A DNA stretch of 64,000 nt from Arenibacter sp. F20364 (GCF_023015905.1 NZ_JALKBD010000008.1:62001-126000); one strand, 5' to 3'; positions 1 to 9,380 are shown, numbered from the stretch's first letter. The notes: generated by a model from the letters alone, not told the origin. Made by a program: numbers and translations.

Positions 1-2
1 CT

Positions 3-467
3 AATTATATATATGCCGTTGGGAATCCGACCGATGATTTTGACTTAGAAAAAAATAGATACTTAAAGGCTCAGAAAAAGGCATCCGGTTTTGGCATAGT
101 TACTTTTGATACTAGAGCTAGGACAATAAAAATGGAAGCGATTCGGTTTTTGGCGGACCTTGATGTGGAATCGGATGAAAATACTTATCCCGGTTGGCCA
201 TTGACCATTGGCCAAGATGATAACGATGGCAGAAGGGCCCTGGGCTACCTGCCGAGATTACAGCTTAAGGAATCCAACCAAGTGGTCAAGATTATTAATG
301 AGGAGACCGGTGAAATAGTAAAATCGGTAAGAGTTAAGGGAAACGAGTACGTTCCTGCAGTATTCTCTTTGGCGAAGTACACCTTGGTCATAGGGGAAGG
401 CCAAAACGAAAGGGTCTTTAAAGAAGTAGTAATAAGTACGGACCCTAAACAAGTTATGGAGGTTTAG
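3..467 (+). CDS. PhoD-like alkaline phosphatase/phosphodiesterase, C-terminal part (cut by window edge)
   Basis: The reading frame is open from the first bases and stops at 465-467, so only about 154 C-terminal residues are present. The ATG at 132 is internal, because coding sequence continues upstream of it (NYIYAVGNPTDDFDLEKNRY and on). The segment GFGIVTFDTRARTIKMEA, followed by PGWPLTIGQDDNDGR and YLPRL, resembles the tail of secreted PhoD-like metallophosphoesterases of Bacteroidota and Planctomycetes, where a small beta domain follows the catalytic part. No metal ligands are visible because the catalytic domain lies outside the window. It stands 98 bp before the first of four sulfatases on the same strand, so it may belong to the same desulfation/dephosphorylation cluster. 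The family call rests on recall of the tail motif and is moderate. Confidence 0.55.
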   Translation, partial: NYIYAVGNPTDDFDLEKNRYLKAQKKASGFGIVTFDTRARTIKMEAIRFLADLDVESDENTYPGWPLTIGQDDNDGRRALGYLPRLQLKESNQVVKIINEETGEIVKSVRVKGNEYVPAVFSLAKYTLVIGEGQNERVFKEVVISTDPKQVMEV

Positions 468-565
468 ACCAAATTAAAAATATGTAGTAAGATGCGACCC
501 AAAAAATAGAAGGGTTGTACCTTACGAACTGCTAAAACCAAAATCAGTTAATATGCTATTAGAAT

Positions 566-2128
566 ATGAAAATTATTAGAAAGAATTTGTTCCAAACCGC
601 TCTGGTTGTTTTGCTTATGGTAGGATGCAAGTCCAAGGCAGAAAAAGAGGTCGCCGTTGTAGAGAATTCAAAAAAACCGAACATTGTCTTTATTTATATG
701 GATGATCTGGGCTATGGGGATATGAGTGCCTATGGCGCCACCGAGATCAGCACGCCCAATATGGATGCCCTGGCAATGGGCGGAGTGCAGTTTACCAACG
801 GTTATGCCTCCTCTGCCACCTGTACCCCCAGTAGGTATGCCATACTAACGGGCAGGTATCCTTGGCGTAACAAGGATGCTAAAATATTGCCTGGAACAGC
901 TCCTTTGATTATAGACACGGCACAAATGACTGTGCCCAAAATGTTGCAGGGAGAAGGATATGCCACTGGTATTGTGGGGAAATGGCACTTGGGTCTAGGT
1001 AGTGGCATGGTGAATTGGAACGAAAGGGTATCTCCGGGGCCCAATGAAGTAGGTTTTGATTATTCCTATATTCTGGCAGCAACCCAAGACAGGGTGCCAA
1101 CGGTGTATATTGCCGATGGTCATGTGGATGGTTTGGACCCTAACGACCCAATAGAAGTTAGCTATGATAAAAATTTTGAAGGTGAGCCTACGGGATTGGA
1201 CAATCCTGAACTAACCACCATGAAATGGCATCATGGCCACAATAACAGTATAGTGAACGGAGTGCCGCGAATAGGCTTTATGAAAGGTGGGGAGGCTGCC
1301 AAATGGAGCGATGTGGATATGGCCGACCATTTTCTGGCCAAGGCTCAAAATTATGTGAAAGAGCATAAAAGCGAACCTTTCTTTCTTTATTATGCCTTAC
1401 AGCAGCCACATGTACCACGTACACCGCATCCACGTTTTGTCGGAAAATCTGGAATGGGCCCAAGAGGAGACGTTATTTTGGAAGCCGATTGGATGATAGG
1501 GGAGTTTATGAAGACTTTGGAAGACGAAGGAATCCTTGAGAATACTTTGATCGTCTTTTCCAGTGATAACGGTCCTGTTGTGAATGATGGCTACTATGAC
1601 GACTCTGAGGAAAAACTGGGCAATCATACCCCTGCAGGAATTTTAAGGGGAGGTAAATATAGTTTGTTCGATGCCGGTACAAGGGTTCCCTTTATCACTT
1701 ATTGGAAGGGTACTATAGCCCCTAGCAAGTCAAATGCCTTGGTATGTCAACTAGACCTGCTCACCTCCATGGCAGCCTTGGTCGGAAGCGATAAAACAGG
1801 GGAGGACAGCGAGAATCTTTTGGATGCTTTTCTAGGCAAGTCTACAGATGGAAGGGAAGAGTTGGTTTTGGAGGCAACTTCTAGAACAGCCTTTAGAAAG
1901 GGCAATTGGGCTATGATTCCACCTTACAAGGGAGCGGCGATAAACAAACAGGTAAATATTGAGTTGGGCAATGCTGAGGAATATCAACTTTATAATTTGG
2001 AGAAAGATCCTAGTCAAAAGGAGAATTTGGCGAAGTCCAATCCAGAAAAACTTCAGGAATTAGTTGCGGATTTTAAAAAAATTAGAGGTAATGGGAATGA
2101 GGGTGTCCAAGAATTGGAGTTGAAGTAA
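566..2128 (+). CDS. S1-family sulfatase 1 (lipoprotein)
   Basis: Arylsulfatase-type hydrolase that removes sulfate esters, probably from a sulfated glycan at the cell surface or in the periplasm. Residues 1-21 form a lipoprotein signal with a lipobox ending at Cys21. The formylglycine motif CTPSR starts at Cys86 and is followed by YAILTGRYPW; this cysteine must be converted to formylglycine. Calcium ligands are Asp46-Asp47 (YMDDLGYGD) and Asp334-Asn335 (SSDNGP), and GKWHLG gives Lys139 and His141. Length 520 fits family S1. First gene of a same-strand run of four sulfatases, with only 8 bp between its stop and the next open frame. No sulfatase-maturating enzyme is in the window, so maturation must come from elsewhere in the genome. 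Substrate unknown. Confidence 0.93.
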   Translation: MKIIRKNLFQTALVVLLMVGCKSKAEKEVAVVENSKKPNIVFIYMDDLGYGDMSAYGATEISTPNMDALAMGGVQFTNGYASSATCTPSRYAILTGRYPWRNKDAKILPGTAPLIIDTAQMTVPKMLQGEGYATGIVGKWHLGLGSGMVNWNERVSPGPNEVGFDYSYILAATQDRVPTVYIADGHVDGLDPNDPIEVSYDKNFEGEPTGLDNPELTTMKWHHGHNNSIVNGVPRIGFMKGGEAAKWSDVDMADHFLAKAQNYVKEHKSEPFFLYYALQQPHVPRTPHPRFVGKSGMGPRGDVILEADWMIGEFMKTLEDEGILENTLIVFSSDNGPVVNDGYYDDSEEKLGNHTPAGILRGGKYSLFDAGTRVPFITYWKGTIAPSKSNALVCQLDLLTSMAALVGSDKTGEDSENLLDAFLGKSTDGREELVLEATSRTAFRKGNWAMIPPYKGAAINKQVNIELGNAEEYQLYNLEKDPSQKENLAKSNPEKLQELVADFKKIRGNGNEGVQELELK

Positions 2129-2175
2129 ACTGTTTAATGTTTCCAACCCATAATGTTAAGATAAAAAACCGAATC

Positions 2176-3708
2176 ATGAAATCACCAAGCTTTTACCCAT
2201 TGTTAATTGGAACTTTGTTCTTTGCCCTCTTAATCAATGCCCAAGCAACAGGTGAAAGACCCAATATTCTTTTTTGCATTGCGGATGATGCCTCCATGAA
2301 GAGTTTTGGCGCATATGGCGATACCTTTGTCAATACACCATCAATCGATAGCATTGCTAGGGACGGAGTTGTGTTTAACAATGCCTATAACGGCAATCCA
2401 AAATGTTCTCCTGCCAGGGCATGTATACTCACGGGGAAATATAGTTGGCAGCTCAAGGAGGCAGCCGACCACAATGGTCGTTTTCCTTCCGAGTTTAGGA
2501 CGTATCCCCAATTACTGTCAGAGGTGGGGTACGATGTTGGTTTTACTGGTAAGGGATGGGGGCCAGGGGTGTACGATACTGCAGACAATCCCGCTGGTCC
2601 GGAATACAGCAGTATAAAACTAATACCTCCTTATAAGGCTATCAGTGATGTAGACTATGCTGCAAATTTTGAATATTTTTTGAATAAAAAGGATCCAAAT
2701 ACGCCATTCTGTTTTTGGTTGGGGGCCAAGGAACCCCATAGGGCATATGAACTGGATTCTTGGAAAAAAGCAGGGCGACAATTGAAGGAAGCAACTGTTC
2801 CGCCCTTTTATCCAGATAACGATATTGTCCGTGGAGACTTGTTGGATTATGCCAATGAGGTGGAATGGTTTGATACCCAAGTGGGCAGGGCCATAAAAAT
2901 ACTTGAGGAAAAAGATTTGCTGAAGAATACCATGATCGTAATTACTTCAGATCACGGGATGCCCTTCCCAAGGGTAAAGGGGCAAATTTATGAAGAGGGT
3001 TTTCATATTCCCTTGATCGTTTATTGGAAAGGTAAAATATTGCCTGGCCGTACCGTGAACGATTTTGTCAGCTTTTCAGATTTGGCGCCTACCTTTATGG
3101 AGGTAGTAGGGGCAGAACCACATCCCCAAATGACAGGGGGAAGTCTTGTGAAACAATTGCTATCGCCAAATTCTGGACAATTGGATCCAACACGGGACCA
3201 TGTTTTGTTAGGCAAGGAACGTCATGATGTAGGTCGTTCCAATCAGGACGGCACAGATTTGGCCTATCCTGTCCGTGCCATACGTAATGATTCCATGTTA
3301 TACGTTCACAATATAAAACCGGAAAGATGGCCGGTCGGAAACCCCGAATTCGGGTATTTAAATTGCGATGGTTCTCCGACCAAAAGTTATCTTACCAACT
3401 TAAAACAGGGAGATAGGGAATATTTCCTTTTTGAGATGAATTTTGACAAAAGACCGGAACATGAGCTGTACAACATCCAAAAGGACCCACATTGCATTAC
3501 AAATTTGGCTAATCTTCCAGAGTATGCTGTTCAAGTTAAAGAACTCCGATTTCAAATGGAATCAGAGCTTAGGGCGCAGGGCGATCCCCGCACCTTGGGC
3601 AATGGGGATGTTTTTGACAATTATATCTATTACGGAAAGAGATTGGATTATAGTACGGGCCAGCGCATAAACGCAATTAAATATACAAAGCAGGGAACCG
3701 ACAAGTAA
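2176..3708 (+). CDS. S1-family sulfatase 2, sulfamidase-like
   Basis: Sulfatase with an N-terminal signal peptide (MKSPSFYPLLIGTLFFALL, cleavage near AQA). The open frame begins at ATG 2137, but the 13 residues before Met 2176 do not belong to a signal peptide, so 2176 is the preferred start (510 residues). Metal ligands are Asp37-Asp38 (IADDAS) and Asp259-His260 (TSDHGMPF). The formylglycine motif is CSPAR at Cys77: it keeps C-x-P-x-R but has Ala where most sulfatases have Ser. The DHG metal motif and the GQIYEEGFHIPLIV context resemble heparan N-sulfatase (SGSH) relatives rather than choline-sulfatase types. Sandwiched between sulfatases 1 and 3 and probably co-transcribed with 1. Actual substrate unknown. 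Confidence 0.9.
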   Translation: MKSPSFYPLLIGTLFFALLINAQATGERPNILFCIADDASMKSFGAYGDTFVNTPSIDSIARDGVVFNNAYNGNPKCSPARACILTGKYSWQLKEAADHNGRFPSEFRTYPQLLSEVGYDVGFTGKGWGPGVYDTADNPAGPEYSSIKLIPPYKAISDVDYAANFEYFLNKKDPNTPFCFWLGAKEPHRAYELDSWKKAGRQLKEATVPPFYPDNDIVRGDLLDYANEVEWFDTQVGRAIKILEEKDLLKNTMIVITSDHGMPFPRVKGQIYEEGFHIPLIVYWKGKILPGRTVNDFVSFSDLAPTFMEVVGAEPHPQMTGGSLVKQLLSPNSGQLDPTRDHVLLGKERHDVGRSNQDGTDLAYPVRAIRNDSMLYVHNIKPERWPVGNPEFGYLNCDGSPTKSYLTNLKQGDREYFLFEMNFDKRPEHELYNIQKDPHCITNLANLPEYAVQVKELRFQMESELRAQGDPRTLGNGDVFDNYIYYGKRLDYSTGQRINAIKYTKQGTDK

Positions 3709-3800
3709 ATAGTATGAAATAAACCATTTTTAATACTTTACGATATCTTTATCACTTATGGTAACCTATTAAATACAGGAGTTTTATTAACACTTACAAA

Positions 3801-5333
3801 ATGAAATATTTAAGTATAAAGCTAAGTATGTTTTTGTTGTTGGGCTTTTACTCATTTGGTCAAAAAGCAGAAAACGACAGACCCAATATTGTTATTATTT
3901 ATGCAGATGACATGGGATATGGAGACCTTCATGTCCAAAACCCCCATTCCAAGATACCCACTCCAAATTTGGATCAATTGGCCTCAGAGGGCATGCGCTT
4001 TACTGATGCCCACAGCTCATCAGGGATTTGTTCCCCCAGTAGGTATGCACTGCTTACGGGCACCTATCATTGGAGGAGGCAATTTGGTATTGTAGGTGCT
4101 TTTGGGGAGCCATTTTTTGATAAAAGTGATGTTACCCTTCCTCAAGTTTTAAAAAATAATGGATATCAAACCGCTTGTATTGGAAAATGGCATTTGGGAT
4201 GGAATTGGAATTTTATAAATGAACCCTCTGGGGAGGTAACGCAATGGGGAAGGATACGAAAATTTTATCAACCGGAGGATATAGACTGGAGTGAACCTAT
4301 TGGCGGTGGACCTTTGGATAGGGGATTTGATTATTATTTTGGTGATGGGACCATTAATTTTCCTCCCTATGCTTGGATGGAAAATGACCGCCTTGTACAA
4401 TTGCCGGAAAGTGTCATGGATGTTCATAATGTGGGCTTCGATATTGAGGAAGGGGAATGGGAATTTAGACCTGGCCCCAAGGTGGAAGGTTGGAACCCTT
4501 ATGAGGTATTGCCTACGCTTACAAAAAAAACAGTGGAATGGATTGGAAAACAGGATAGTAATAAGCCTTTCTTTTTGTATTTCGCCCTTCCTTCTCCACA
4601 TGCCCCGATAATTCCAAATGATGAATTTAAAGGGAAGTCTTTGGCAGGGCCGTATGGAGATTTTGTTTATCAAACGGACTGGGTAGCGGGTCAAGTTTTG
4701 AAAGCCTTAAAAGAAAAAGGCCTGGACGAGAATACCATCGTTATTTTTACGGCTGATAACGGACCGGAAAAGTATGCCTTCGAAAGAGCCCAAAAATATG
4801 GACATTTCAGTATGGGCGAATTTAGAGGGCTAAAACGGGATGTCTGGGAAGGTGGTCACCATGTCCCTTTTATTGTAAAATGGCCAAACCACATTAAGCC
4901 TGGGTCTGTTTCCAAGGAAGTAATATCCCAGGTAGATATCATGGCAACATTGGCATCCATTACCAATACAGGCTTACCCACAAATGCGGCACCCGATAGT
5001 TATAATTTAACCCCGCTTTTAAAAGGCAAGGCGTATAGTTCCCCCTTGCGAGAGGCCACGGTACATAATACCTACGAGAAAATCTGGGCCTTGTGTCAAG
5101 GTAAATGCCTATATATAAACGGTCCTTCTGGAGAACATTCCAAAATGCCCGAAAGTTTTAAGGAGCTTAGAGGTTACACGGATTTTGAATCGGCTGGACT
5201 ACTATTCGATATGGAAATTGATGACGAACAGAAAAATAACCTCTATGATAACTATCCCGAAATTATTATGGGTATGCAGGGTGTTTTGGAAAGGTACCAA
5301 CAACAAGGGTATTCGGTTGAACCCAGACAATAG
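3801..5333 (+). CDS. S1-family sulfatase 3
   Basis: Arylsulfatase A-like enzyme of 510 residues with a short signal peptide ([21 protein letters not shown]). Asp36-Asp37 (YADDMGYGD) and TADNGP are the metal ligands, CSPSR at Cys77 is a classical formylglycine site followed by [10 protein letters not shown], and [10 protein letters not shown] carries the active-site Lys and His. The insert with [16 protein letters not shown] is typical of exo-acting glycan sulfatases. The spacer to the previous gene is 92 bp and shows no clear terminator, so transcription may be continuous or start afresh here. It differs clearly in sequence from sulfatases 1, 2 and 4, which argues for distinct regiospecificities rather than recent duplication. 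Confidence 0.93.
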   Translation: MKYLSIKLSMFLLLGFYSFGQKAENDRPNIVIIYADDMGYGDLHVQNPHSKIPTPNLDQLASEGMRFTDAHSSSGICSPSRYALLTGTYHWRRQFGIVGAFGEPFFDKSDVTLPQVLKNNGYQTACIGKWHLGWNWNFINEPSGEVTQWGRIRKFYQPEDIDWSEPIGGGPLDRGFDYYFGDGTINFPPYAWMENDRLVQLPESVMDVHNVGFDIEEGEWEFRPGPKVEGWNPYEVLPTLTKKTVEWIGKQDSNKPFFLYFALPSPHAPIIPNDEFKGKSLAGPYGDFVYQTDWVAGQVLKALKEKGLDENTIVIFTADNGPEKYAFERAQKYGHFSMGEFRGLKRDVWEGGHHVPFIVKWPNHIKPGSVSKEVISQVDIMATLASITNTGLPTNAAPDSYNLTPLLKGKAYSSPLREATVHNTYEKIWALCQGKCLYINGPSGEHSKMPESFKELRGYTDFESAGLLFDMEIDDEQKNNLYDNYPEIIMGMQGVLERYQQQGYSVEPRQ

Positions 5334-5375
5334 TAGGAATAATACAAAATGAATTTTAACCACTAAATAAATCCA

Positions 5376-6842
5376 ATGAAACTTAAGCAAGTCGTTAGTT
5401 TATCCATTATAGTGCTGTTGTACAATGCCTGTGCCGATAATAAGGAAGCAAGGGTAATAACACAGTCATCGATATCCAGACCCAACATCATACTTTTTGT
5501 TGCTGATGACCATGGGACGGATGCTTTGGGTTCTTATGGGAATAATGTAATTAAAACCCCTCACCTGGATCAATTGGCTACCGAAGGAGTACGTTTCAAC
5601 AATGCCTATTGTACCACTGCCAGTTGTGCCGCCAGCAGGTCGGTAATACTTACTGGACTGTTCGGCCACGCCACTGGGTCTTATGGGCATGTGCACGACT
5701 ATCATCATTTTAGCACCTATGACAAAGTAAAATCCCTACCGGTGCTACTTGAAAAGGAGGGTTATACCACAGCAAGAATAGGCAAGTACCACGTAGCTCC
5801 CGAATCGGTGTACCATTTTCAGGAGGAGTTAAAGGCCAACCCAAGAAACACTGTGGAAATGGCAGAAGAATGTAAAGATGTATTGGCTTCGGAAAAGCCA
5901 TTTTTTCTTTATTTCTGTACAGATGATCCCCATCGCGCAGCTTCGACCAACCCAGGGCAGTGGGATGCCCCAAATAGTTTCGGAAATAAGGTGGATGGAT
6001 ATGCCGGAGTAGAAACCATAACCTACGATCCCGAAGAGGTTATTGTACCCGATTTTTTACCGGATACCAAGGAAAGCAGGGAAGAAATTGCGCAATACTA
6101 TCAAAGTGTTTCTAGGATAGATCAAGGTTTTGGTAGGTTGATGCAGATGCTCAAGGAGTCGGGCAAGGCAGACAACACTATTGTTATTTATATATCGGAC
6201 AACGGAATGGCTTTTCCGGGAGCAAAGACCACTCTTTATGAACCGGGCATGAAATTGCCATGTATCATAAAAGATCCCTTTTCAAAATTGAAGAACACTA
6301 CATCCGATGCTATGATTTCATGGGTAGACCTAACGCCGACCATTTTGGACATGGCGAAAGTGGAAATAAAGGAAAATTCGTTTCATGGGCGTTCTTTTAA
6401 AGATGTTTTGAACGTAAAGGAACCCGAAGGATGGGATCAAATATTTGCCTCCCATACCTTTCATGAAATTACGATGTATTACCCCATGCGCGTGGTTCGC
6501 GACAAGAATTATAAGCTGATCAGAAACATAGCATGGCGCTTGGAATACCCCTTCGCTTCAGACCTGTGGGCGGCATCAACCTGGCAGGAAGTACATAGAA
6601 ACCAAAAGGAGTTTTATGGAAAAAGAAAGGTGCAGGATTACCTATTTCACCCCGAATTTGAATTATTCGATTTGGAAAAAGATCCAGATGAAATCTTGAA
6701 CTTGGCCAATGACCCGGATCATAAGGAAGTAATGGATGAAATGATCAAAAAAATGAAGGCCTTTCAAATCCAGACTCGGGATCCTTGGCTCATTACATGG
6801 GACCACGATGACTCCCTTCAGGGAACAGGTGTCAATTTATAG
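5376..6842 (+). CDS. S1-family sulfatase 4, sulfamidase-like, with CAASR motif (lipoprotein)
   Basis: Sulfatase of 488 residues with a lipobox ending at Cys19 (VLLYNAC). Metal ligands are Asp44-Asp45 (VADDHGTD) and ISDNGMAFPGAK. The formylglycine site reads CAASR at Cys84, so the usual proline is alanine; C-x-A-x-R is an accepted variant that radical-SAM maturases still recognise. The DNGMAFPGAKTTLYEPG and LYFCTDDPHR stretches are characteristic of the N-sulfoglucosamine sulfohydrolase branch. It stands 42 bp after sulfatase 3 and ends the cluster; the following 150 bp hold no convincing terminator. Function as a sulfatase is well supported. An N-sulfatase role on heparan-like glycans is an inference from the motif context only. 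Confidence 0.9.
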   Translation: MKLKQVVSLSIIVLLYNACADNKEARVITQSSISRPNIILFVADDHGTDALGSYGNNVIKTPHLDQLATEGVRFNNAYCTTASCAASRSVILTGLFGHATGSYGHVHDYHHFSTYDKVKSLPVLLEKEGYTTARIGKYHVAPESVYHFQEELKANPRNTVEMAEECKDVLASEKPFFLYFCTDDPHRAASTNPGQWDAPNSFGNKVDGYAGVETITYDPEEVIVPDFLPDTKESREEIAQYYQSVSRIDQGFGRLMQMLKESGKADNTIVIYISDNGMAFPGAKTTLYEPGMKLPCIIKDPFSKLKNTTSDAMISWVDLTPTILDMAKVEIKENSFHGRSFKDVLNVKEPEGWDQIFASHTFHEITMYYPMRVVRDKNYKLIRNIAWRLEYPFASDLWAASTWQEVHRNQKEFYGKRKVQDYLFHPEFELFDLEKDPDEILNLANDPDHKEVMDEMIKKMKAFQIQTRDPWLITWDHDDSLQGTGVNL

Positions 6843-7033
6843 CCTAATAGTGGTGACCAATTAGCGAATGGGAATGTTACGGTTTGTAAGGGTAAATATA
6901 CTTACCTCGACCTAAATGATTGACAGTGCCAGCTAATAATTTCCTTTATTGCGATGGTGTACATTAAAATTTAGAACTAAAACCATAATTGGTTAATTTT
7001 GGCTTCCATAAGGACGTTCTAATGGTTTTGAAA

Positions 7034-7864
7034 ATGAAAGTAATTATAATTTGTCTATTCTTTTTCTTATGCATACCTAAGGTGAAGGCTCAGGCAAAAG
7101 CCATGGACACGGTCACTACCTGGGAAATGCTGGGGTATGATGGAGCAAGTGCCTTTGGCGGGTTAAAGTATGCCTACTCTCGGCCGTTTCATTGGGAGAA
7201 AAAAAATTTTTTAACGGCAGGGGCCATAGTCTTGGGAACTGCTGCGTTATTTACTTTTGACGAGGAGAGTTCCGACTGGTTTCAGGGGCAGGAAGAAGAC
7301 GTGCCGGGAGTTCTTAAGGAAACCGGCTATTATCTTGGAAAACCGCTTTACAATTACTCCATCAACGGAGGGGTGTATTTAATAGGGCTTTTTACGAAGA
7401 ATGAAAAATGGAGAAAAACAGGGGTGCTCTTAATTTCATCGGCCACCACGGTGGGATTGATACAGACCGTAAGCAAAACTTTGGTGGGGAGGGCCAGGCC
7501 CATTGCCAATATGGGAAAGGCAAGTTTTGAACCTTTTAGTAAGGAGGCTGCCTATCACAGTTTTCCCTCGGGTCACACCATATTGGCATTTACCACCTTT
7601 TATGCCATAGGCAAGCAGTTTAAAAATCCTTGGGCCAAAGGCGGGTTTTACACTCTGGGCCTACTTTCCCCAGTAACCAGACTTTGGAGTGGAGCACATT
7701 GGTTGACCGATGTGGCACTGAGTATGGCGGTAAGCGTTGTGGTAGTCGATTCCATAGACAAATATCTTAATAAGGAAAGATATCCAGGGATCGATTCTAA
7801 GAACAAAATTAGCTGGAGCCTTCAAATTGGGCCAAGCAGTATTGGTTTAAGAGGCTCTTTCTAA
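7034..7864 (+). CDS. Phosphatase PAP2 family protein
   Basis: Membrane-associated or secreted acid phosphatase of the PAP2 superfamily, likely acting on lipid phosphates such as phosphatidic acid or undecaprenyl pyrophosphate. The three family motifs are present: KTLVGRARP (about 148-156), PSGH (about 178-181) and RLWSGAHWLTD with Arg216, His222 and Asp226. The open frame can be read from a TTG at 6989, but MKVIIICLFFFLCIPKVKAQ from ATG 7034 is a clean signal peptide, so that start is preferred; ATG 7022 is possible. One or two hydrophobic segments lie in the middle. A hairpin with a T-run follows 97 bp downstream (7962-8008). It stands alone on its strand and looks like a household gene rather than part of the sulfatase cluster. 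Confidence 0.88.
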   Translation: MKVIIICLFFFLCIPKVKAQAKAMDTVTTWEMLGYDGASAFGGLKYAYSRPFHWEKKNFLTAGAIVLGTAALFTFDEESSDWFQGQEEDVPGVLKETGYYLGKPLYNYSINGGVYLIGLFTKNEKWRKTGVLLISSATTVGLIQTVSKTLVGRARPIANMGKASFEPFSKEAAYHSFPSGHTILAFTTFYAIGKQFKNPWAKGGFYTLGLLSPVTRLWSGAHWLTDVALSMAVSVVVVDSIDKYLNKERYPGIDSKNKISWSLQIGPSSIGLRGSF

Positions 7865-7961
7865 GAACAGGTAAAAGGTGATTTTATGTAGTCCCTGTTT
7901 TGGAAAATAGGTGCTACTTTATCGTTTTTGTATACTACCTATTGCTAATCCTGTTTGTTGG

Positions 7962-8008
7962 AAGCCTCTATAAATATGGAATAATATATTTAGCTGAAGG
8001 CTTTTTTT
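7962..8008 (+). terminator. Probable intrinsic terminator after the PAP2 gene
   Basis: AAGCCT (7962-7967) pairs with AGGCTT (7998-8003), and the inner AAATAT/ATATTT can pair as well. A run of seven T follows at once (8002-8008). The loop is long and AT-rich, so strength is uncertain. Confidence 0.5.
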
Positions 8009-8070
8009 AGTTTTTTGTAACGGGAAATATTAAGGGATGGGCCAATTGGTCGTCATCCCCATTAATAGAT

Positions 8071-8193
8071 TTAATAGGTTCTTTTTTTAACGATTTTGTA
8101 GGTGATAAGTGCTAAGGCTATAAGCAGACAAAAAACTATTGAGATAAATGGATTATTGTCTATTAGCTTTACTATTGGGGTCACTATTTCCAT
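8071..8193 (-). CDS. Small single-pass membrane protein, 40 residues, hypothetical
   Basis: Reading the minus strand from ATG at 8193 gives 40 codons and a TAA at 8071-8073. The product starts MEIVTPIVKLIDNNPFISIV, continues with a hydrophobic stretch of about 17 residues (FCLLIALALIT) and ends in a basic tail YKIVKKRTY. An acidic or neutral N-terminus, one membrane span and a lysine/arginine-rich C-terminus are what small bacterial inner-membrane proteins look like. It lies in an otherwise empty 620-bp spacer between the PAP2 gene and the hypothetical gene at 8486. No family is recognised and no Shine-Dalgarno site is visible, which is normal for this phylum. It could be chance; the composition is the main argument. 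Confidence 0.45.
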   Translation of the reverse strand: MEIVTPIVKLIDNNPFISIVFCLLIALALITYKIVKKRTY

Positions 8194-8485
8194 ATTATTA
8201 ATTTATTTCAGAGTATCTAAAAAATAGACCAAGGTTGAACGTTTTTTTTCTTTAGATATTATACACATACAAAGGTTGCTCCAAAACTTCTTAAATAAAT
8301 TGCAAAACACTGCTAAACTTTGTTAAAACGACAGTATTGTAAGAAAATAGATGGTGTTGGATCGGGAAAAGATAGGTTAAATAAATATTGCTTATTTGAG
8401 AGGTAATATTCGAATAAGTACTAAATACAATAGCATGCCAAAAGACCGGTATAGGGGGGCTTAATTGAAATACCGGGTGTTTTAC

Positions 8486-8929
8486 TTAGTTGAGCAACCT
8501 ATTCCCTTTGTCCTTTTTCATGATTTTTGAAACCAGTTTAAAAAGGCGCGACTTAAGTTCCCTATAGCTAACAGAATATTTTCCTATTTCTGAATTTAAC
8601 TCCCAATGGGTCTCGGTATAGGCTTTTTCCATTTTCAACTGATCTACATGATCCAGCATAATTTCCAATAGGTTCTCATGGGCCTGTACTTTTTTCATAA
8701 GTACAATTACTTCCTTTTCGGCGGTTGCGATAGCCCCAATAATCTCCTTGCTTTCATTGAACACGGCGGAATCCGTTAATTGCAAAGTGTAGGATTTTAC
8801 CAAATCGTTCAAGAACAGCTGTTCGTCCCTTATGAATTTTAATTCGGACATCCATTTTAGGCTGGCTTCGTGCATTTCGCTTGGATCCAACCACTCCATC
8901 ATACTTTTTTTATTGATTGAAGCGCTCAT
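8486..8929 (-). CDS. Conserved hypothetical helical protein (147 aa)
   Basis: The protein has no signal peptide and no membrane segment. It is rich in Glu, Lys, Leu and Met, with heptad-like spacing through residues 40-110 (KEIIGAIATAEKEVIVLMKK, then LLEIMLDHVDQLKMEK), so it is probably an all-helical, coiled-coil cytoplasmic protein. I do not recognise a named domain. It is monocistronic: the next gene on either side runs the other way or is far off. A candidate Bacteroidota -7 box and an 18-bp palindrome lie 117-168 bp upstream, which suggests regulated expression, perhaps stress or stationary phase. The C-terminus is basic (SKIMKKDKGNRLLN). Confidence 0.75.
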   Translation of the reverse strand: MSASINKKSMMEWLDPSEMHEASLKWMSELKFIRDEQLFLNDLVKSYTLQLTDSAVFNESKEIIGAIATAEKEVIVLMKKVQAHENLLEIMLDHVDQLKMEKAYTETHWELNSEIGKYSVSYRELKSRLFKLVSKIMKKDKGNRLLN

Positions 8930-9045
8930 AATTTTGTGTATTAAAATGTTGTAAATGACATCTGTAATTTAATATTTTCATTATTACAGTGGTATTTATT
9001 ACCCAGTGCCAATAATTACTATTTACTTTATTGTAATATTGGGTA

Positions 9046-9053
9046 CAAACATA
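9046..9053 (-). promoter_or_regulatory. Candidate Bacteroidota -7 promoter box for the gene at 8486-8929
   Basis: On the minus strand the bases read TATGTTTG, an exact match to the Bacteroidota -7 consensus TAnnTTTG. About 19 bp further upstream there is only a weak TTTT in place of the -33 TTTG. The implied transcript start near 9040 would give a leader of about 110 nt. Confidence 0.35.
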
Positions 9054-9079
9054 AAGTTATGAAATAGGAAAATGGATGT

Positions 9080-9097
9080 AAATGACCTTGGTCATTT
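9080..9097. promoter_or_regulatory. 18-bp perfect palindrome, candidate operator
   Basis: AAATGACC-TT-GGTCATTT has 8-bp arms with no mismatch and a 2-bp centre. It lies just upstream of the candidate -33/-7 promoter of the minus-strand gene at 8486, a position typical of activator sites. It is too short and too tightly closed to be a terminator, and there is no T-run. Confidence 0.45.
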
Positions 9098-9380
9098 TTG
9101 TTGTTCCATTTACAAAACTTTTATGCTTACCACAGTGTTAACAGCGTTATATATTTTAAGGGTAGAAATACCATTTTAAGCCGTTGCAATTGTTGCGCTA
9201 AATAAATATGTTGTCTCTCCTTGTCTTTTTTTGGTAATTGGATATTAAGTACAATTGCCTAAAAATCATTAACTTAGATTGGGTAAAAGAAGTATTAACA
9301 AATTCTTACAATTTTAAATTAATGGGTCCATAGTAAGTATTTCTAATTTTGACCTACAAATATAGCAGAACATCAATACG

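Larger units (their letters stand above)
8930..9380. other. 451-bp divergent intergenic region
   Basis: The region lies between the divergent hypothetical gene (minus) and the SYLF gene (plus). It holds a candidate minus-strand -7 box, an 18-bp perfect palindrome and a TAATTTTG -7-like box at 9344-9351 in front of the SYLF gene. No convincing coding sequence was found on either strand. Confidence 0.6.

Noticed and set aside
2137-2175. Upstream ATG extension of sulfatase 2
   Set aside because: The 13 added residues (FPTHNVKIKNRI) are polar and would precede an otherwise perfect signal peptide; ATG 2176 fits better.
4149-4694. 181-codon minus-strand open frame
   Set aside because: It lies fully inside sulfatase 3, which has intact catalytic motifs, and its own translation has no recognisable domain or signal; it is a shadow frame.
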